This document shows positions 16,968-24,999 of a stretch of 64,000 nucleotides of DNA, one piece after another. The notes under the pieces are model-generated. The model was not told the DNA's origin, searched no databases, and saw nothing but the letters and a program-made list of their open reading frames with translations. How positions within the stretch are numbered: position 1 is the first letter of the stretch; every line of letters begins with the position of its first letter. This DNA is from Dethiosulfatarculus sandiegensis (lineage in GTDB: Bacteria > Desulfobacterota > Desulfarculia > Desulfarculales > Desulfarculaceae). Both the position numbers and the translations under genes were made by a program. The DNA lies in assembly GCF_000931935.2 (NCBI RefSeq), contig NZ_AZAC01000002.1:62001-126000 (forward strand), in the 5' to 3' direction.

Positions 16968-18503
16968 GTGTACGACTTTCTTAAGAAATTGGGAATAAAA
17001 GAGGTCAACAGCGGGGCTTCGGTCGGAGGTGAGGCAGGCTGGCTCGAAACCGGCGGCGAAGAGCTGATATCCTACTCGCCCATAGACGGCAAGGCCATTG
17101 CCTCTGTTAAACAGGCCAATGAAAAAGACTATGAAAAGGTGGTTGAGGCCGCCCAGGAGGCCTTTATAAAATGGCGGCTCACTCCTGCTCCCCAAAGGGG
17201 GCTGGTGGTGAGGGATATAGGCTATGAACTGAGGCGCTTCAAGGAGCCCTTGGGAGAGCTGGTCAGCCTTGAAATGGGCAAAATCAAGGTGGAAGGCATG
17301 GGGGAAGTCCAGGAGATGATAGACATCGCCGACTTTGCCCAAGGTCTTTCCCGGCAGCTCTACGGGCTCACCATGCACAGTGAACGCCCCGGCCACCGCA
17401 TGTATGAACAATGGCACCCCCTGGGGGTTCTGGGCCTTGTCACGGCCTTTAACTTTCCGGTGGCGGTGTGGTCCTGGAACAGCCTCATCGCCGGGGTCTG
17501 CGGAGACACGGTGCTGTGGAAGCCCAGCTCCAAAACTCCGCTCACCGCGGTTGCGATTATGAATATTCTGGCCCCTGTGCTGGATGCCCATGGGCTGAAA
17601 GGCGTTTTCAACCTGGCGATAGGCAAGGGCAGCCAGGTGGGTGAAAAGATGATCAACGACAAAAGGCTGCCTTTGATCAGCGCCACCGGCAGTTGCGCTA
17701 TGGGGCGCAAGGTGGGGCAGGCCGTGGCCGCCCGCCTGGGCAGGAGCCTTTTGGAGCTGGGCGGAAACAACGCGATTATAGTAACCGAAGACGCGGACCT
17801 GGATATGGCCATAAGGGCCACTCTGTTCGGTGCGGTGGGGACAGCGGGCCAGCGCTGCACCTCAACCAGGCGCATAATCGTGCATAACTCGGTCAAGGAT
17901 AAGTTCATAGGCACCCTGGCCAAGGCCTACGCTCAGGTGCCCATAGGAAACCCCCTGGAAGAAGGCGTGCTAATGGGGCCTTTGGTCGACCAAAAGGCGG
18001 TGGACGATATGATGGCCGCCTTGAAGAGGGTCAAGGAAGGCGGCGGCAAGATCATCTACGGCGGCGGCCTGGCCTCGGTAACGGGCCTGGAAGGCGGGTT
18101 TTATGTTGAACCCACCTTGGTGGAAGCTCCCAAGGACCTTGCCGTAATGCGGGACGAGACCTTTGCCCCGATTCTCTATATTGTGGGCTACGATGAATTT
18201 GATCAGGCCCTGGAACTGCATAACGGGGTTGATCAGGGTCTGTCATCTGCGGTTTTCACCACTTCCCTCAAATACAGCGAGGCCTTTTTGTCTCACGCGG
18301 GCAGCGATTGCGGCATTGCCAACGTCAATATCGGCACCAGCGGGGCTGAGATAGGCGGGGCCTTTGGCGGGGAAAAAGACACCGGCGGAGGCAGGGAAAG
18401 CGGTTCAGACGCCTGGCGCGCCTATATGCGCAGACAGACCAACACCATCAACTACAGTTCGGAGATGCCCCTGGCTCAGGGAATTTCCTTTGACCTGGAT
18501 TGA
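16968..18503 (+). CDS. ALDH7-type (antiquitin-like) aldehyde dehydrogenase
   Basis: A 511-residue NAD-dependent aldehyde dehydrogenase that oxidises an aldehyde to a carboxylate. The catalytic Cys is residue 297 in GTAGQRCTSTRR and the general base Glu is in LLELGGNNAII. The C-terminal stretches SGAEIGGAFGGEKDTGGG and SDAWRAYMRRQTNTINYS are the fingerprint of ALDH7 (alpha-aminoadipate semialdehyde / piperideine-6-carboxylate dehydrogenase in lysine breakdown). I moved the start to GTG 16968, 6 bases after AAGGAGG; the ATG at 16962 would touch the Shine-Dalgarno. The lysine-pathway role is a family-based guess that would fit a peptide-degrading cluster. Confidence 0.88.
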   Translation: MYDFLKKLGIKEVNSGASVGGEAGWLETGGEELISYSPIDGKAIASVKQANEKDYEKVVEAAQEAFIKWRLTPAPQRGLVVRDIGYELRRFKEPLGELVSLEMGKIKVEGMGEVQEMIDIADFAQGLSRQLYGLTMHSERPGHRMYEQWHPLGVLGLVTAFNFPVAVWSWNSLIAGVCGDTVLWKPSSKTPLTAVAIMNILAPVLDAHGLKGVFNLAIGKGSQVGEKMINDKRLPLISATGSCAMGRKVGQAVAARLGRSLLELGGNNAIIVTEDADLDMAIRATLFGAVGTAGQRCTSTRRIIVHNSVKDKFIGTLAKAYAQVPIGNPLEEGVLMGPLVDQKAVDDMMAALKRVKEGGGKIIYGGGLASVTGLEGGFYVEPTLVEAPKDLAVMRDETFAPILYIVGYDEFDQALELHNGVDQGLSSAVFTTSLKYSEAFLSHAGSDCGIANVNIGTSGAEIGGAFGGEKDTGGGRESGSDAWRAYMRRQTNTINYSSEMPLAQGISFDLD

Positions 18504-18918
18504 GGCCGCCGTTGGTTGATAATCAAGAATGTGCAGTCAGTTTAAATAGTTGGAAGAGGCTTTTGTTGGTTGCAATTCAAAAGGCCTGAAGCCGGCCATG
18601 AACACGCCCCCGAAAAACCTGTGATTTTTCGGGGGCCCTATAACGGCCCCTAAATTGAGAGCGAAACAGACAGGCAATTTTAATGCTCTGGCAAGACCAC
18701 GTTTTTGCCGAAACATCAGGATGCCCGGTGTATTGATGCACCGTACATGGCTCTCGGATTAAGGCTGCGCCTTGTCAACTTCATCCGTATAATGTAACCA
18801 GCTCCCTTGGTTTGAAAGATCAAGGGAGCTGGTGCTGTGTGGACGCGGTGGAGCTTTTCGGCAATAGCTCTTTTGCCGTATAATGTGAAATTGTTTCTGA
18901 TTTGAAAATGCGTGCAAT
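18504..18918. other. Gene-free region with a degenerate repeat copy
   Basis: A 415-base spacer. Repeat copy A occupies about 18583-18716. The segment from 18760 holds CAGCTCCCTTGGTTTGAAAG and, 10 bases further on, AAGGGAGCTGGTG, giving AGCTCCCTT/AAGGGAGCT arms that could act as a stem. I see no gene. Confidence 0.5.
18583..18716 (+). repeat. Multi-hairpin intergenic repeat, copy A (diverged)
   Basis: It aligns with the 193-bp copies from their GCCTGAA through GGCCATG.ACAC, the CCCC...GAAAAA hairpin and ACGGCCC, to the TGGCAA...CGTTTTTGCC hairpin. Its second stem is perfect: GCCCCCGAAAAA (18606-18617) with TTTTTCGGGGGC (18625-18636). The T.G wobble seen in the copy at 22515 is here a C-G pair. 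It lies about 80 bases after the aldehyde dehydrogenase stop codon. Confidence 0.65.
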
Positions 18919-19851
18919 ATGGACTTATTGCTTTGGTCCCTGGTGCTGGCGGCAGCCCTGGCGGTTTTAATAAAGGGCGCGGATATCTTTGTGGAAAAGG
19001 CCGCCCACATCGCCCGGGTTCTGGGAATTTCAGACCTGATTATAGGTGTCACCTTGGTCGCCCTGGGCACCTCTCTTCCCGAATTGGCGGCCAGCCTGTC
19101 TGCGGTTTTTAACCAGGCAGGAGAATTTGTGGCCGGAACCGTGGTTGGGTCAAACCTGGCCAATATCACCTTTATTCTGGGCGCGGCGGCTCTGGCCTTC
19201 AGGGGAGTGAATGTATCTTCCCAGATGCTGGGCAGCGATCTGCCGGTTATGATGGCCTCGGCCCTGATCCTTACGATCATGGCCATGGACGGCACTATAG
19301 GCAGGGTGGAAGGCGGAGCCCTGTTTTCCATGTACCTGGTTTTCACGGTCTCCATTGTGCGCCGTCAGCGTGAGGAGTCAAAAAGGGACCGAACCGAAAA
19401 GCTGAAATGGACTGTGCCGGTCTGGCTGGTGGCCAGCGGGGCGGCGATTTACCTGGGCGCTGACTATACGGTCCAGGCGGTGATCAAGATTACAGACCTT
19501 CTGGGTTTGAGCGACACCTCCCGCCTGGCCCTGACTGTGGTTGCGGTGGGATCCAGCCTGCCGGAGTTGGTCGTCACTCTGACTGCGGCCAAAAAGGGCT
19601 TTGATGACCTGAGTGTGGGAAACGTGGTGGGCTCCAATATCTGCAACACCTTTTTGGTGGCCGGTGTGCCCGCTTTGATATCCCCCTTGCCGGTGAGCCC
19701 GAGCGTGGTCTCAACCGGTTTGCCTTTTATGCTGGCGGCGAGCCTGCTTTTATGGTTTTTTGTGCAAAAAGAGATGCTCTCCAAACAGGTTGGAGTTATT
19801 TTTCTCTTGGTTTTCGTGGTCTACATTGCCAGGTTGTGCGGAGTGCAATAA
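18919..19851 (+). CDS. Calcium/sodium antiporter (CaCA family, YrbG-like)
   Basis: A 310-residue inner-membrane cation exchanger with about ten membrane segments. The two inverted alpha repeats that form the ion site are evident: GVTLVALGTSLPELAASL (about residues 43-60) and LTVVAVGSSLPELVVTL (about 206-222), each with the acidic residue in the SLPE core. The second repeat continues with SVGNVVGSNICN. It exchanges Ca2+ for Na+ or H+ in characterised relatives. The start ATG has a poor ribosome-binding site. It lies 78 bases upstream of rpe. Confidence 0.9.
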   Translation: MDLLLWSLVLAAALAVLIKGADIFVEKAAHIARVLGISDLIIGVTLVALGTSLPELAASLSAVFNQAGEFVAGTVVGSNLANITFILGAAALAFRGVNVSSQMLGSDLPVMMASALILTIMAMDGTIGRVEGGALFSMYLVFTVSIVRRQREESKRDRTEKLKWTVPVWLVASGAAIYLGADYTVQAVIKITDLLGLSDTSRLALTVVAVGSSLPELVVTLTAAKKGFDDLSVGNVVGSNICNTFLVAGVPALISPLPVSPSVVSTGLPFMLAASLLLWFFVQKEMLSKQVGVIFLLVFVVYIARLCGVQ

Positions 19852-19929
19852 AGGGTTGATCACCCGGCCCGCTTAAATGGTCCCCTGGCTGCATAATGAA
19901 GATTTGTTCGGAAAAAAAGCGAGGATGCC

Positions 19930-20589
19930 ATGGTCAAGATATGTCCTTCCATTCTTTCGGCTGATTTTGCCCGCCTGGGTGAAGAGGTTAAGGCTGTGAG
20001 CCGGGCCGGGGCTGATTATATACATGTGGATGTGATGGACGGCCATTTTGTGCCGAACCTCACCCTGGGGCCGCCGATTGTAAAGGCGGTCAGGCAGGTC
20101 ACGGACCTTCCCCTGGACGTGCACCTCATGATCGACAACCCGGATGAGTATCTGGAGGATTATGCCAAGGCAGGGGCTGATTTCATTGGCGTGCACGCAG
20201 AGGTTTGCACCCATTTGCATCGCAGCCTGGGGCGTATAAAAGAGCTGGGCAAGAAATCCTGTGTGGTTTTGAATCCGGCCACCTCTCCCGCTGCCATTGA
20301 GTATGTCCTGGATATGGTGGACATGATCCTGGTGATGAGCGTGAACCCCGGTTTTGGCGGGCAGAAATTCATCCCCTCATCCATTGCCAAGATCAAGGCC
20401 ATAAAAGAGATGCTGGATGCGCGCTCCCTTAGTGTACCGATCCAGGTGGACGGGGGCATAACGGCCGAGACCATAAAAGACCCCGCCCTGGCCGGGGCCA
20501 CGGTTTTTGTCTCGGGTACAGGCGTATTTGGCCATAAAGACGGCTACCAGGCCGCCATGGAAGAGATGCGGAACGCAGCCGGGGTGTAA
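19930..20589 (+). CDS. rpe: Ribulose-phosphate 3-epimerase
   Basis: Interconverts ribulose 5-phosphate and xylulose 5-phosphate in the pentose phosphate pathway. The 219-residue TIM barrel has the entire family signature: [34 protein letters not shown] (metal His and Asp), the conserved [13 protein letters not shown], and VDGGI with the second catalytic Asp. The ATG is 5 bases after GCGAGGA. Carbon-pathway partners are not adjacent; the gene ends before a bidirectional terminator. Confidence 0.97.
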   Translation: MVKICPSILSADFARLGEEVKAVSRAGADYIHVDVMDGHFVPNLTLGPPIVKAVRQVTDLPLDVHLMIDNPDEYLEDYAKAGADFIGVHAEVCTHLHRSLGRIKELGKKSCVVLNPATSPAAIEYVLDMVDMILVMSVNPGFGGQKFIPSSIAKIKAIKEMLDARSLSVPIQVDGGITAETIKDPALAGATVFVSGTGVFGHKDGYQAAMEEMRNAAGV

Positions 20590-20718
20590 TTTTTAAACAT
20601 CAGAGGCGAATGGGTGTTGGCCGGGGATTTCCTGGTTGGCATAACTAATACAGGTATTAAGGTCTTGGATATCCGGCCAAGGCCCGGGAACCACCCGCCT
20701 TTCTAACAGCATCAATAC

Positions 20719-20767
20719 GAAAAAAGGGACAGACCGGGGCCAAAAGACCCGGTTTGCCCCTTTTTTG
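20719..20767. terminator. Bidirectional terminator between rpe and the deiminase gene
   Basis: An A-run and GGG (20720-20728) pair with CCC and a T-run (20758-20766). An inner perfect stem is formed by ACCGGG (20733-20738) and CCCGGT (20748-20753). It sits between convergent genes and can serve both strands. Confidence 0.75.
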
Positions 20768-20812
20768 TTGTTTGACTTTAAAGGTGAGCAGATTTCGTTA
20801 GTTGTGATTCCC

Positions 20813-22105
20813 TTATTCAGGCTGTTGTTGGGTGGAGCAATGAATTCCCCCGCCGCCCAAGTTGATCGGCAGGCTGTGGACGGGAACAATTTTTCGGTTT
20901 GGGAATGCCTTTTGTAATACGGCCAGTGCAGCTTCGTCTTTTTTCTTGATGGATTCCGGCATGCCTTTTTTCCAATACTTCTGAGTCACGACAACATCAT
21001 TGGAAATCAAAAAATTGCAGTAGCTCAATGCCGGAACCAGCAGCACCGGGCTGCCGTGAGGGAGAACCGTGCCGTCTCGATAGTTAGGCGAGGATTGCTG
21101 AACCAAATAGGCTTCGTCCGTAGGTTGCGCTTTTACATAGATGGGATCTGGAATTGGAATACGGATAATTTTTAACCGGTTGCCGTCTTGATCTGTGGAT
21201 TTTTTCAAGATGGCGTAGTTTTCTTCCATCCGGCGCCGATTTTCCCTTTCCACTGGCCCTTTGGCTGCTTCTTCCTTTGATACTTCAGCCAGAAGCACTG
21301 TATCCGGTGCAATAAAACGACAATATTCGTCAGTGTGGTTATTGGCCGAACCACTTCTGTATGACCTGCCGACACCGCCCGGACCAGGCAGTGAGCTTTG
21401 GTTCATGGGGTCGTCGTCAACTGTTCCCTGCTTAAGCCAGATAAAGTTGGTCACACCGAGCATCCGGGTCATTTCGGATTCCAAGTCCTCGCGAGACAGG
21501 TTGGGATTGCGTTGGAATTCACAGGCTTCGGTTAGAATAATCGTGCCTTTTCCATTCAGCTCACGCGCCCCTCCTTCGCTGACCAAGCGTGTCATGCGGC
21601 TGGGCAGGCCCATGGATTCGGCTACAGTGCGGTCTATTTTTTCCATCATTCGCGCATGTGGATGGGTGTCGGAATGGTAGCCCCACAGATTGAAATTGAA
21701 ATCCGCGATACTTTTTCCACCGGTCTCATTCACCGTAAAAATAGGGCCAAAATCCCGCCAATAGAGCGAGGTAAACGGGATTAGGTAAAATGATATTTTA
21801 TCCATGGGAAGTTGCGTGCCGGCCAGTATTTTCCGAACATGGTTTTTTTGGGTGTCATCAGGCACGCATATACGGACATTTACCGTGGGGGCTAAAGCCT
21901 TGACCACTTCCAATAGGGCTGAATCGGTTTTATGTCCTTTGACATATTCCTTGCTGAGCCACCCCATCCAAACAGCCTTATGAGGCTCAAACTCACCGGG
22001 AAATCTCCACATGCCATTCTCCTCTGCGTGGATTGTCCACGGCAGGCAAATCAACAAAAATAAAACCGCTAGCGAAATGGTTTTTAATTTTCCAAACATG
22101 GGCAT
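20813..22105 (-). CDS. Secreted agmatine deiminase / peptidylarginine deiminase-like protein
   Basis: A 430-residue protein of the guanidino-group-modifying superfamily (agmatine deiminase and bacterial PAD). The N-terminal signal peptide has the core ISLAVLFLLICLPW and probable cleavage after TIHA, so unlike ordinary agmatine deiminase it is exported. Family features are EFEPHKAVWMGW, YWRDFGPIFTVNE, the EGGAREL segment, NNHTDEYCRFI (His and Asp) and the C-terminal GGGGIHCSTQQQP with the nucleophilic Cys. The likely reaction is hydrolysis of a guanidinium group to a ureido group plus ammonia. The substrate is uncertain: agmatine, free arginine or protein arginine. It is a stand-alone gene. 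Confidence 0.85.
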   Translation of the reverse strand: MPMFGKLKTISLAVLFLLICLPWTIHAEENGMWRFPGEFEPHKAVWMGWLSKEYVKGHKTDSALLEVVKALAPTVNVRICVPDDTQKNHVRKILAGTQLPMDKISFYLIPFTSLYWRDFGPIFTVNETGGKSIADFNFNLWGYHSDTHPHARMMEKIDRTVAESMGLPSRMTRLVSEGGARELNGKGTIILTEACEFQRNPNLSREDLESEMTRMLGVTNFIWLKQGTVDDDPMNQSSLPGPGGVGRSYRSGSANNHTDEYCRFIAPDTVLLAEVSKEEAAKGPVERENRRRMEENYAILKKSTDQDGNRLKIIRIPIPDPIYVKAQPTDEAYLVQQSSPNYRDGTVLPHGSPVLLVPALSYCNFLISNDVVVTQKYWKKGMPESIKKKDEAALAVLQKAFPNRKIVPVHSLPINLGGGGIHCSTQQQPE

Positions 22106-22736
22106 CCTTTATTTTGGATAAGAGTTCAAAATGGGGTGTTTGAATTTCCGTGGATAAGGCATTTGGCGGCCCGTGTCAAGGCCGTAAAGCCCTGGCTATT
22201 CAAACGGCCTTGACATGGGCGGTGAAATGCCCCGAAATTAAACACATTTTTTGAAATAAAATTACTTGTGACTTGTTAAGCTGTATTGATATCAAGAGGA
22301 ATAGGGATGGCTTTTAAAGAGGCTAAAAAGAGATCGATTAATTTTGAGTTTTTCAATTAATTTTGAATGCCGGATAAAAAAGAGGCCCACGAGACTGGAC
22401 CTCTGTAATGAATCAGGTTGCACCGCTATTTGGGGGGAAGGTTTGAAGGTTTTTCAATAGTTGTGTGGTTCTGTAAATTGTAAAGCCGTATTTTTTCTAA
22501 ATAATGGGAGCAATCAGGCTGTTGATAAACAGCCTGAACGCGGGCCATGGACACACCCCTGAAAAATCTTAAGTTTTTCGGGGGCCCCGAATGACGGCCC
22601 GCCGAATTGCGAGGCTTTCTTAAGACGAGTAATTCTAGCCACTTGGCAAAACCGCGTTTTTGCCAAGTGGCCTCTGACAAAGTCCAGGAGGACTTTGTCA
22701 GCAAGCTAAATTAACCCTGCCTTGGTGTAAAGATGA
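22106..22736. other. Gene-free region with repeat copy B
   Basis: A 631-base AT-rich spacer. It contains the 193-bp repeat at 22515-22707 and a direct repeat TTAATTTTGA (22338-22347 and 22359-22368). An AGAGG...CCTCT hairpin lies near 22381-22404. It also holds the presumed upstream region of the deiminase gene. No gene is convincing; a reverse frame at 22426-22704 runs through the repeat and is rejected. Confidence 0.6.
22515..22707 (+). repeat. 193-bp multi-hairpin intergenic repeat, copy B
   Basis: Four serial stems. S1: CAGGCTGTT/AACAGCCTG (22515-22536). S2: CCCCTGAAAAA with TTTTTCGGGGG, 11 bp with one T.G wobble. S3: GCCACTTGGCAAAA (22638-22651) with TTTTGCCAAGTGGC (22658-22671). S4: CTGACAAAGTCC (22674-22685) with GGACTTTGTCAG (22690-22701). 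It ends CAAGCT. The copy at 27657 has the same length with 178 of 193 bases identical. It lies 29 bases beyond the 3' end of the minus-strand DUF1573 gene. Confidence 0.92.
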
Positions 22737-23717
22737 CTAGCGCACCACGCCCCTTAAATGTACGGCAAAGGCTTTGCCCTCGGCCTGGATGGAGATAGTC
22801 TCCTGAAAAGGGCCCTTGGCCAGCTTGTCCATTAAAGGCTTGACCTCCAAAAGCAGCTTGGCGTCTTTTTTCTGCCAGGTCTCTTTGATTTCGAACAGGT
22901 CTTTGTTGTATTCAAGGTTTTGCAGGACCAGTTTTTCAGCACAGTCCTTGCGCACCAGGATGGTCCTGGTGGGGGCGTAGCCGTTCTGGGTGAGGCCTCC
23001 GAAATAGACCTCATGGGGCTGAACCGCAAAGGGCCCCCTCACCTCGGCCACCACATAAAGGCTTATCTTGCCCTGGCCCGGCACCTTGAAGAAAATGGGA
23101 CCGGCAAAATTAATCGGCGAGTCGGCTATAACCCTCAGGGTCAGGGTGTAGGCCTTGCCGCCGGGATGGGCCTTTAAACTTGCCTCCAGGTAGTCTGACA
23201 TGGGGTTTTCAATCCCCGCGATCAGGATGTTTTTTCCGTCCGGGTCCGTGAGGGTGGCGGTGGTGCTCACATCGGCGCCCAGGCAGCCCGAGACCTTGAT
23301 TCGGCGTCCCTTGTCAACTTTAATGCGGGATTGGGTTTCGCCTATCATCACCAGGGTGACAAAGGGTTTGGAGGCGTCGTTGGTGGCCACAACCGCTGTC
23401 TTGCGAAAGGCTCCGGTTATGCCTTCAGTGTCCAGGTCGATCACAACCGCGCCTTTTTCTCCCGGTTTGACCACCCGGTCAAAACTCGGCACGGTGCAGG
23501 AGCAGGAAGGGCTGACCTTGTCTATGATAAGGTTCATATCGCCTTTATTGGTAAAGGTGAATTCCGCCTTGACCTTTTGCCCTTCTTTCAATTGGTTGAA
23601 AGACCATTCAGTCTGGTCGAATTGAATATCCGGTCCCTTGGCTGCCTGAGTCGGCGCTCCGACAAAAAGCGAGAAAAACGCAGCCAGAACGAGCATTACG
23701 TAAACCAGCCTGGACAT
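22737..23717 (-). CDS. Exported DUF1573 domain protein
   Basis: A 326-residue protein with a signal peptide (VYVMLVLAAFFSLFVGAPTQA, cleavage near residue 25) and an N-terminal DUF1573 domain of immunoglobulin-like fold. The diagnostic stretch is FTFTNKGDMNLIIDKVSPSCSC, with the paired CxC, and TVPSFDRVVKPGEKGAVVIDLDT. A second region (about 130-326) looks like further beta-rich repeats (GPIFFKVPGQGKISLYVVAEV). Function is unknown; the family is common in secreted and periplasmic proteins of anaerobes. It is divergent from the histidine phosphatase gene, 198 bases away. Confidence 0.85.
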   Translation of the reverse strand: MSRLVYVMLVLAAFFSLFVGAPTQAAKGPDIQFDQTEWSFNQLKEGQKVKAEFTFTNKGDMNLIIDKVSPSCSCTVPSFDRVVKPGEKGAVVIDLDTEGITGAFRKTAVVATNDASKPFVTLVMIGETQSRIKVDKGRRIKVSGCLGADVSTTATLTDPDGKNILIAGIENPMSDYLEASLKAHPGGKAYTLTLRVIADSPINFAGPIFFKVPGQGKISLYVVAEVRGPFAVQPHEVYFGGLTQNGYAPTRTILVRKDCAEKLVLQNLEYNKDLFEIKETWQKKDAKLLLEVKPLMDKLAKGPFQETISIQAEGKAFAVHLRGVVR

Positions 23718-23915
23718 CTTAACTCCTTCGGGTGATTATGGTTGACTAAGAGCCTTTGGAAAAAAGGTTCCCAGCTCATAACGGCGACGAACCTATTATA
23801 ATTGTTTTAGGGATACCGGCGTTATTCAAAACTCTTAGGGCAGCTCCCCTTGAGAAAATGAAAATACACCTTTGAAAAATAGCACGGACCGGGTTTTGCG
23901 TCCAGGAGGCGTTTA

Positions 23916-24584
23916 ATGGCAATTCGCAGAAGAGGAAAGTCGGCTTTTCCGGAAATGGTGAGCACCAGGGTTTATCTTTGGCGTCATCCGGAAGTAACCG
24001 GCTGGACAGACGGCAAGGTCTGGGGGCATACGGATGTGCCCCTTACCAGGGCCGGCAGGGAGCAGATTCCGCCGGTGGCCTCTTATATGTCCACTCACAA
24101 GCTGGCCGCCATCTACACCAGTGACCTGCAACGATCAATGTTAATGGCAGATGCCATAGCCAAGCGGCAAAAGCCCAGACCAAGAACGGAACAGAACCGG
24201 GATTTCAGGGAACTGCACCTGGGGAACTGGGAAGGCCTGACCCTTTCGGAAATAAAGCGAAAATATCCCGGTGAGTTGGAAGAACGGATGAACAACTTGA
24301 CCGGATACCGCATACAAGAGGGAGAGTCTATCGAGGATCTTGTGGGACGGGTGATGCCTGCCTTTTGGCGAATGATTGAGAAACACAATCATGAAAACAT
24401 CTGCCTCGTGGGGCATGCCGGGGTGAACCGGGTGATTCTCTGCGAACTTTTGGGTGTGCCTTTGGAAAACCTCTTTCGCCTGGATCAGGGGTTTGCCTGT
24501 CTGAATGTGATAGATATCTTTGACGACGGCATACCTGTGTTGCGCAGTTTCAACCAGTCCGTGGAGAATCAGAAAAAAAACTGA
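23916..24584 (+). CDS. Histidine phosphatase family protein
   Basis: A 222-residue phosphoglycerate-mutase-like phosphatase. The catalytic motif, usually RHG, reads RHP here (YLWRHPEVTGW), with the phospho-accepting His kept. The other active-site parts are present: LQRSM (second Arg), FRELHLGNWEG (Glu) and LVGHAGVNRVIL (second His). Family members hydrolyse small phosphate esters such as alpha-ribazole phosphate or sugar phosphates; which one is not clear. The ATG is 6 bases after CAGGAGG. The gene is convergent with the following minus-strand set, with only 4 bases between. Confidence 0.88.
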   Translation: MAIRRRGKSAFPEMVSTRVYLWRHPEVTGWTDGKVWGHTDVPLTRAGREQIPPVASYMSTHKLAAIYTSDLQRSMLMADAIAKRQKPRPRTEQNRDFRELHLGNWEGLTLSEIKRKYPGELEERMNNLTGYRIQEGESIEDLVGRVMPAFWRMIEKHNHENICLVGHAGVNRVILCELLGVPLENLFRLDQGFACLNVIDIFDDGIPVLRSFNQSVENQKKN

Positions 24585-24588
24585 GCCA

Positions 24589-24999
24589 TCAGGGAGATGG
24601 GGTGGGTTTTTCCGCCAACCCGGCCAGGCGGGCCAGCCAGGCCTGATTAAGCCTGCCCTGGCCCTTAAGGTCTGTGAAAACAGCGGTCAGGGCCAGGGGC
24701 CAGCCGCTGAGTTCTTCTTGAAAGACCATTAAGGTCCCTTTTTTCTTTGCAATGAGACTGAAGCTCTGGGTGGTGTTTATGCCCAGGCACCTGCCCTCCA
24801 ATACAAGGGATTCACCGGGGACAAGGCTTTTGATCCGGGCCTTTACCCTGAGATTGAATCCCAGGGGGGCAAAGGTTAAGAAACCTGTACCGGCCAGGCC
24901 GGGGTCCAGGCCTGAAAGTCCCACCTGCTCCATGAAGACAGCCCAGACCTCGGGCCCGGAGGCCCGGATCAGGCGGTCTGATTCAAAAGTTATCCTCAA
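24589..24999 (-). CDS. SRPBCC (START-like) domain protein
   Basis: A 136-residue protein that starts MRITFESDRLIRASGPEVWAVF. This is the characteristic opening of small polyketide-cyclase/START-like SRPBCC proteins with one hydrophobic ligand cavity. I do not know its ligand. The start is TTG at 24999, with AAGGAC 7 bases upstream, and overlaps the TGA of the preceding gene as TTGA. It is therefore probably made by translational coupling. It is the last gene of a four-gene minus-strand set. Confidence 0.65.
   Translation of the reverse strand: MRITFESDRLIRASGPEVWAVFMEQVGLSGLDPGLAGTGFLTFAPLGFNLRVKARIKSLVPGESLVLEGRCLGINTTQSFSLIAKKKGTLMVFQEELSGWPLALTAVFTDLKGQGRLNQAWLARLAGLAEKPTPSP

Noticed and set aside
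22639..22670. TGGCA...TTGC in repeat stem S3 as a sigma54 promoter
   Set aside because: The spacing between GG and GC is 15 bases instead of 10, and the sequence is fully explained as a hairpin.
22426..22704. A 92-residue minus-strand frame across repeat copy B
   Set aside because: The frame is made of the repeat's stems; the corresponding frame is not kept open in copy C, and stem-preserving changes argue for a non-coding role.
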